From PALSA-612 sp963791225 (GTDB lineage: Bacteria; Actinomycetota; Thermoleophilia; Gaiellales; Gaiellaceae): a stretch of DNA of 64,000 nt. Where the stretch lies: contig CAWBRV010000008.1 of NCBI GenBank assembly GCA_963791225.1, forward strand, positions 1,240,001 through 1,304,000. Direction: 5' to 3'. The notes beneath the pieces are model-generated. The model was not told the DNA's origin. It made no database searches and worked only from the letters and a program-made list of their open reading frames with translations. A program made the translations under genes and the position numbers. Below, piece after piece: positions 60,748 through 64,000 of this stretch. The first letter of the stretch is position 1, and each line of letters starts with the position of its first letter.

Positions 60748-62469
60748 ATGTTCTTCCTCGACTACGTGCGCAACGAGCTCTTCCGCCGGCGCACACGCAC
60801 GATCCTGACGATGCTCGGCCTCGGTCTCGGCGTGGCGCTCGTCGTCGCGATCGCCGCGATCTCGCACGGGCTCGACAACGCGCAGAAGAAGGCTCTCGAC
60901 CCGTTGGCGGGTATCGGCACCGACCTCACCGTCACCCGCGCCGCGCAGACGGGCAACGGCGGCTTCGGCGGCGGGCCGTTCGGGGGTGGCGGGGGCGGCG
61001 GCGACACGCGCGACCTCCTCGCGGCGAACAGCTCCGTGATCACCGACCTGTCCAAGCTCGGGAAGCCCGGGCAGCACTTCGTCCACGACTTCTTCCTCCC
61101 CGGCACGCAGCTCACGTTTCCGGTCGCGCAGGCGAAGCAGATCGCGAAGCTGAGCGGCGTCGCCGCTGTGAGCAACGGCCTCGTGCTGATCGCCGAGCAC
61201 CAGGAGGGCACGGTGCCGAAGATCGTCGCCACGCTGAAGGCGGGCGGGCAGACGTTCAACATCCAGCGACGGATCACGCCGCCGACTGCAGCCGAGCAGC
61301 TGGCGATCCAGAAGTGCATCGCCAAGCTCCAGGGCTCGTCCGGCGCGAACACGACTCCCGCCGGACCGACTGGCGCGGGCGGCTTCGGGCAGCGGAACGG
61401 CGGAAACGGTCAGGGCGGTGGGGGCGTCCGCGCGTTCGGCCGCGGTGCGTTCGCCAAGTGCCTGCCGACCCGCCTGCAGCAGTTCCGCACGCAGTTCCGC
61501 ACGCCCGTGCAGACGCTCCGCCAGGTGCTCGACCCGCCGCAGACGAACATCACGACCGAGCCGTACACGATCGCCGGCGTCGAGACGTCCCACCCCGGCA
61601 TCGCCCTGATCACGCCCGCGCAGGTCACGAAGGGCCGTTACTTCTCGCGGGGCAACCTCCGGGAGGCGCTGGTCGCACCCACTTACGCGAGCAAGCACGG
61701 GCTGAAAGTCGGCTCGATGCTGGCTCTCAACGGCACGTCCTTCAGGGTCGTCGGGCTCGTCCAGCCGCCTCTCGGCGGGCAGACGGCCGACGTGTACCTG
61801 CCGCTCGCGCAGCTGCAGCGGCTAGCCGGCGAGAAGGGTCTCGCCAATGTCGCGCTCGTTCGGGCCGACTCGAGCTCGCAGGTGAGCGGCGTCCAGAAGG
61901 AGATCAGCAACACGCTCGTCGGCTCGCAGGTGGCGAGCTCGAAGCAGGTGGCCGACAAGATCACCGGCTCGCTCGTCGACGCGTCGAACCTGTCCAGCAA
62001 GCTCGGGCTCGTGCTGTCGATCGTCGCGGTTGTCGCGGCCTTCCTGATCGCCGCGCTGCTGACGCTGACCTCGGTGGGCAAGCGCGTCCGCGAGCTCGGC
62101 ACGCTGAAGGCGCTCGGCTGGACGCAGCGGCTTGTCGTCCGCCAGATCGTCGGCGAGTCGCTCGCCGTCGGCATCCTCGGCGGCCTGTTCGGGATCGTGC
62201 TCGGCATCGCCGCCGCGGCCGCGATCGACGCCTTCGGCCCGACGCTGACGGCGTCCTCGACCGCGGGCGGTAGCAACGGTCTGTTCGGGCTCGGCGCGGC
62301 CGCGACGAGGACCGCCAGTACCCACATCTCGCTGGACGCGCCGCTCACGATCTGGCTGATCGTGATCGGCTTCGCAGTCGCCCTGCTCGGCGGGCTCGTC
62401 GCCGGCGCGGCGGGAGCGATGCGCGCGGCACGCCTGCGCCCGGCCGATGCCCTGAGGCAGCTCGAATGA
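60748..62469 (+). CDS. MacB-type ABC transporter permease
   Basis: This 573-residue permease starts MFFLDYVRNELFRRRTRTIL, followed by a first helix, a large extracytoplasmic domain (with Gly-rich low-complexity stretches near residues 70-90 and 205-230), and three C-terminal helices with FtsX-type SVGKRVRELGTLKALGWTQR. This is the MacB/LolC/FtsX fold that moves substrates across by mechanical action. The Gly-rich insertions in the periplasmic-type domain are unusual. It overlaps the ATPase gene by 4 bases. The substrate is unknown. Confidence 0.92.
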   Translation: MFFLDYVRNELFRRRTRTILTMLGLGLGVALVVAIAAISHGLDNAQKKALDPLAGIGTDLTVTRAAQTGNGGFGGGPFGGGGGGGDTRDLLAANSSVITDLSKLGKPGQHFVHDFFLPGTQLTFPVAQAKQIAKLSGVAAVSNGLVLIAEHQEGTVPKIVATLKAGGQTFNIQRRITPPTAAEQLAIQKCIAKLQGSSGANTTPAGPTGAGGFGQRNGGNGQGGGGVRAFGRGAFAKCLPTRLQQFRTQFRTPVQTLRQVLDPPQTNITTEPYTIAGVETSHPGIALITPAQVTKGRYFSRGNLREALVAPTYASKHGLKVGSMLALNGTSFRVVGLVQPPLGGQTADVYLPLAQLQRLAGEKGLANVALVRADSSSQVSGVQKEISNTLVGSQVASSKQVADKITGSLVDASNLSSKLGLVLSIVAVVAAFLIAALLTLTSVGKRVRELGTLKALGWTQRLVVRQIVGESLAVGILGGLFGIVLGIAAAAAIDAFGPTLTASSTAGGSNGLFGLGAAATRTASTHISLDAPLTIWLIVIGFAVALLGGLVAGAAGAMRAARLRPADALRQLE

Positions 62470-63167
62470 CCGACACGAACGGGACGCTGTACGAGCTCAA
62501 AGCCGCATCGAAGACGTTCCGGCGCGGCGACACGACGATCCCGGCGGTCGACTCGATCGATCTGACGATCCCGTCCGCGGGGTTCATCGCCCTCGTCGGC
62601 CCGAGCGGCTCCGGCAAGACGACGCTCCTGCAGTTGCTCGGCGCGCTCGACCGGGCGTCGAGCGGGCACGTGTTCTTCGACGGGCGCGATCTCGGCGAGC
62701 TGCCCGATCGCCAGCTCGCCGAGCTCCGGCTGCGCGCGTTCGGGTTCGTCTTCCAGCAGTTCAACCTGATCCCGACCCTCACGGCGCTCGAGAACGTCGA
62801 GGCCGGGCTGGCGCCGCTGGGCTACGGTCGGGAGGAGCTGGAGCGCCGCTCGGGCTCGCTGCTCGAGGAGGTCGGGCTCCGGGAGCGGGCAGACCACCTG
62901 CCGAGCCAGCTCTCGGGAGGCGAGCAGCAGCGCGTTGCGATCGCGCGCGCGCTCGCGAAGGAACCAAGGGTGATCCTCGCCGACGAGCCGACGGGGAACC
63001 TCGACACGAAGACCGGCAACGACATCGTCGAGCTGCTCGCGGGCCTCGCCGCGCGACACGGTACGACGGTGATCGTCGCCACCCACGACGCCGAGCTCGC
63101 CGCCCGCGCCGACCCGCGCATCGCGATGCGCGACGGCCGCGTGGTCTCGGAGCCCGCCTCGGCCTGA
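62466..63167 (+). CDS. ABC transporter ATP-binding protein, MacB/LolD type
   Basis: This 233-residue ATPase has Walker A VGPSGSGKTTLLQLLG, Q-loop FQQFNLIPTL, signature LSGGEQQRVAIARAL, Walker B VILADEPTGNLD and His switch ATHD. It is the partner of the permease, with which it overlaps (ATGA), to form a MacB/LolCD-type exporter. The convergent cNMP-binding gene ends 7 bases after it. Confidence 0.97.
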   Translation: MTDTNGTLYELKAASKTFRRGDTTIPAVDSIDLTIPSAGFIALVGPSGSGKTTLLQLLGALDRASSGHVFFDGRDLGELPDRQLAELRLRAFGFVFQQFNLIPTLTALENVEAGLAPLGYGREELERRSGSLLEEVGLRERADHLPSQLSGGEQQRVAIARALAKEPRVILADEPTGNLDTKTGNDIVELLAGLAARHGTTVIVATHDAELAARADPRIAMRDGRVVSEPASA

Positions 63168-63174
63168 TCGGGCG

Positions 63175-63552
63175 CTACGCGTCGGCCGCGAACAGCGGGC
63201 GGACGAACTCGTCGAACGTCTCGCGATCGCAGCTGGCCACCACGGACGGTGTGAGTGCGCGGATCGACGCCGTCCTCGGGATGTCCATCGTGAGCGCGAC
63301 CTCGCCGAAGTAGTCGCCCGGACGGAGGACGCGCCGTGCGCCCATGCTCTCCTGGCTGACGACGAGCATCCCTGACAGCACGATGTAGAACCGTTCGCCC
63401 GGCTCGCCCTCGATGACCGGCGCTTGCCCGGAGGCGATGTCCTCGCGGCTCATGCGTCCGGCCAGCTTCATCAGGAGCTCGCCCGGCAGCTCGGCGAGGA
63501 GCGAACAACGGTTCAGCTCGTGTTGTGTCGCGGGAACGTGGCGAGGGCTCAC
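63175..63552 (-). CDS. Small cyclic-nucleotide-binding domain protein
   Basis: This 125-residue protein consists of a single cNMP-binding domain: PVIEGEPGERFYIVLSGMLV and the phosphate-binding cassette GEVALTMDIPRTASI with the conserved Glu and Arg. It has no DNA-binding domain, so it is not a CRP-type regulator but a stand-alone binding module. GTG 63552 is the start. It is divergent from the NUDIX gene by 18 bases. The cassette is very like that in the MFS fusion protein at 44907. Confidence 0.85.
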   Translation of the reverse strand: MSPRHVPATQHELNRCSLLAELPGELLMKLAGRMSREDIASGQAPVIEGEPGERFYIVLSGMLVVSQESMGARRVLRPGDYFGEVALTMDIPRTASIRALTPSVVASCDRETFDEFVRPLFAADA

Positions 63553-63570
63553 GAACGTATTGTGCCCGCC

Positions 63571-64000
63571 ATGGGCCGGGTCGACGGATGGCGCTACTGC
63601 CCGCGCTGCGAGGCCGAGCTCGGCCACGAGCGCGAGCGAGTCGAGTGCCCGGCCTGCGCCTTCGTCTCGCACTCGAACTCCGAGCCGACGGCCTGCGCGC
63701 TCGTCGTCGACGCCGACGGCCTGCTGCTGCTCGTCCGGCGCGCCCACGATCCGTTCGGCGGGACGTGGGATCTCCCCGGCGGGTTCCTCGAGGAGGCCGA
63801 GCATCCGCTCGAGGCGCTGCGCCGGGAGCTCCTCGAGGAGACCGGGCTCGAGGTCGAGCCCGTCGACTTCGTCGGCGTCTGGCTCGACCGTTACGGCGAC
63901 GGGCCCGACGCCGCTACGACGCTCAATCTCTACTGGACCGCGCGTGTGACAGGCGGCGAGCCCGAAGCCGGCGACGACGCCGCCGAGCTGCGCTGGTTCG
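63571..64000 (+). CDS. NUDIX hydrolase with zinc ribbon, cut by window edge
   Basis: About 143 residues are visible. It begins MGRVDGWRYCPRCEAEL and VECPACAFV, two CxxC pairs forming a zinc ribbon as in NADH pyrophosphatases, then the NUDIX box GGFLEEAEHPLEALRRELLE with ETGL (G-x5-E-x7-REUxEExGU) with all catalytic glutamates. It probably hydrolyses a nucleotide diphosphate. TATTGT seven bases before ATG 63571 suggests a leaderless mRNA. The C-terminus is beyond the window. Confidence 0.88.
   Translation, partial: MGRVDGWRYCPRCEAELGHERERVECPACAFVSHSNSEPTACALVVDADGLLLLVRRAHDPFGGTWDLPGGFLEEAEHPLEALRRELLEETGLEVEPVDFVGVWLDRYGDGPDAATTLNLYWTARVTGGEPEAGDDAAELRWF

Overview
The window is GC-rich, tightly packed bacterial chromosome with no phage, plasmid or insertion-sequence signature. 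Its makeup is GTG/TTG starts, 4-base start/stop overlaps, many starts sitting 6-9 bases behind a TANNNT -10 box (leaderless), an actinobacterial rplM-rpsI-glmM-glmS block, an acpS-nnr-alr block and an actinobacterial-style tad pilus cluster. This suggests a deep-branching actinobacterium of the Thermoleophilia/Gaiellales kind. That placement is inferred from gene content; no 16S or other rRNA is present.

Layout. 1-3206: phospholipase D-like protein (cut by the edge), nitroreductase, uracil-DNA glycosylase and a secreted Gly-X-Thr collagen-like protein. 3256-7325: rplM, rpsI, glmM, glmS (ribosome and UDP-GlcNAc synthesis). 7426-14117: a very large DUF2339 membrane protein with an internal triplication, two more membrane proteins and a DUF192 protein. 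14124-23041: Tad/Flp pilus locus, with a membrane-anchored LAS-type peptidase and three small Flp pilins on the minus strand facing TadE, CpaB, TadZ, TadA, a VWA-TadB fusion and TadC on the plus strand, closed by a perfect hairpin terminator. 23312-26878: coiled-coil protein, methyltransferase and secreted glycosidase. 26980-34324: ArfB-like hydrolase, acpS, nnr, alr, tRNA nucleotidyltransferase-like protein, methyltransferase and two tandem M29 aminopeptidases. 34373-40402: a LuxR-family ATPase regulator surrounded by three collagen-like secreted proteins; two of their transcription units share an almost identical 53-bp upstream element. 40449-46631: subtilase, fabI, and an MFS transporter fused to a cyclic-nucleotide-binding domain. 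46715-48868: two-component system with PhoP-like boxes in its promoter. 49076-55348: a long minus-strand run led by an ECF sigma factor and a membrane-anchored beta-propeller. 55480-64000: two tandem secreted beta-propeller-like proteins, two small proteins of unknown role, carboxylate-amine ligase, RidA, serine beta-lactamase-like protein, MacB-type ABC exporter, cNMP-binding protein and a NUDIX hydrolase cut by the edge.

The most striking observation is at 52527-52988. A peroxiredoxin-like gene carries an in-frame UGA exactly where the peroxidatic cysteine belongs. Both flanks are intact, a possible SECIS-like hairpin starts right after the UGA, and there is no cysteine elsewhere in the protein. 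This is best read as a candidate selenoprotein in an ECF-sigma-led cluster. The second is the shared 53-bp promoter element of the collagen-like genes beside the LuxR-type regulator. The third is a 7-N4-7 repeat family found both in front of the response regulator gene and in front of the ABC exporter 12 kb away.
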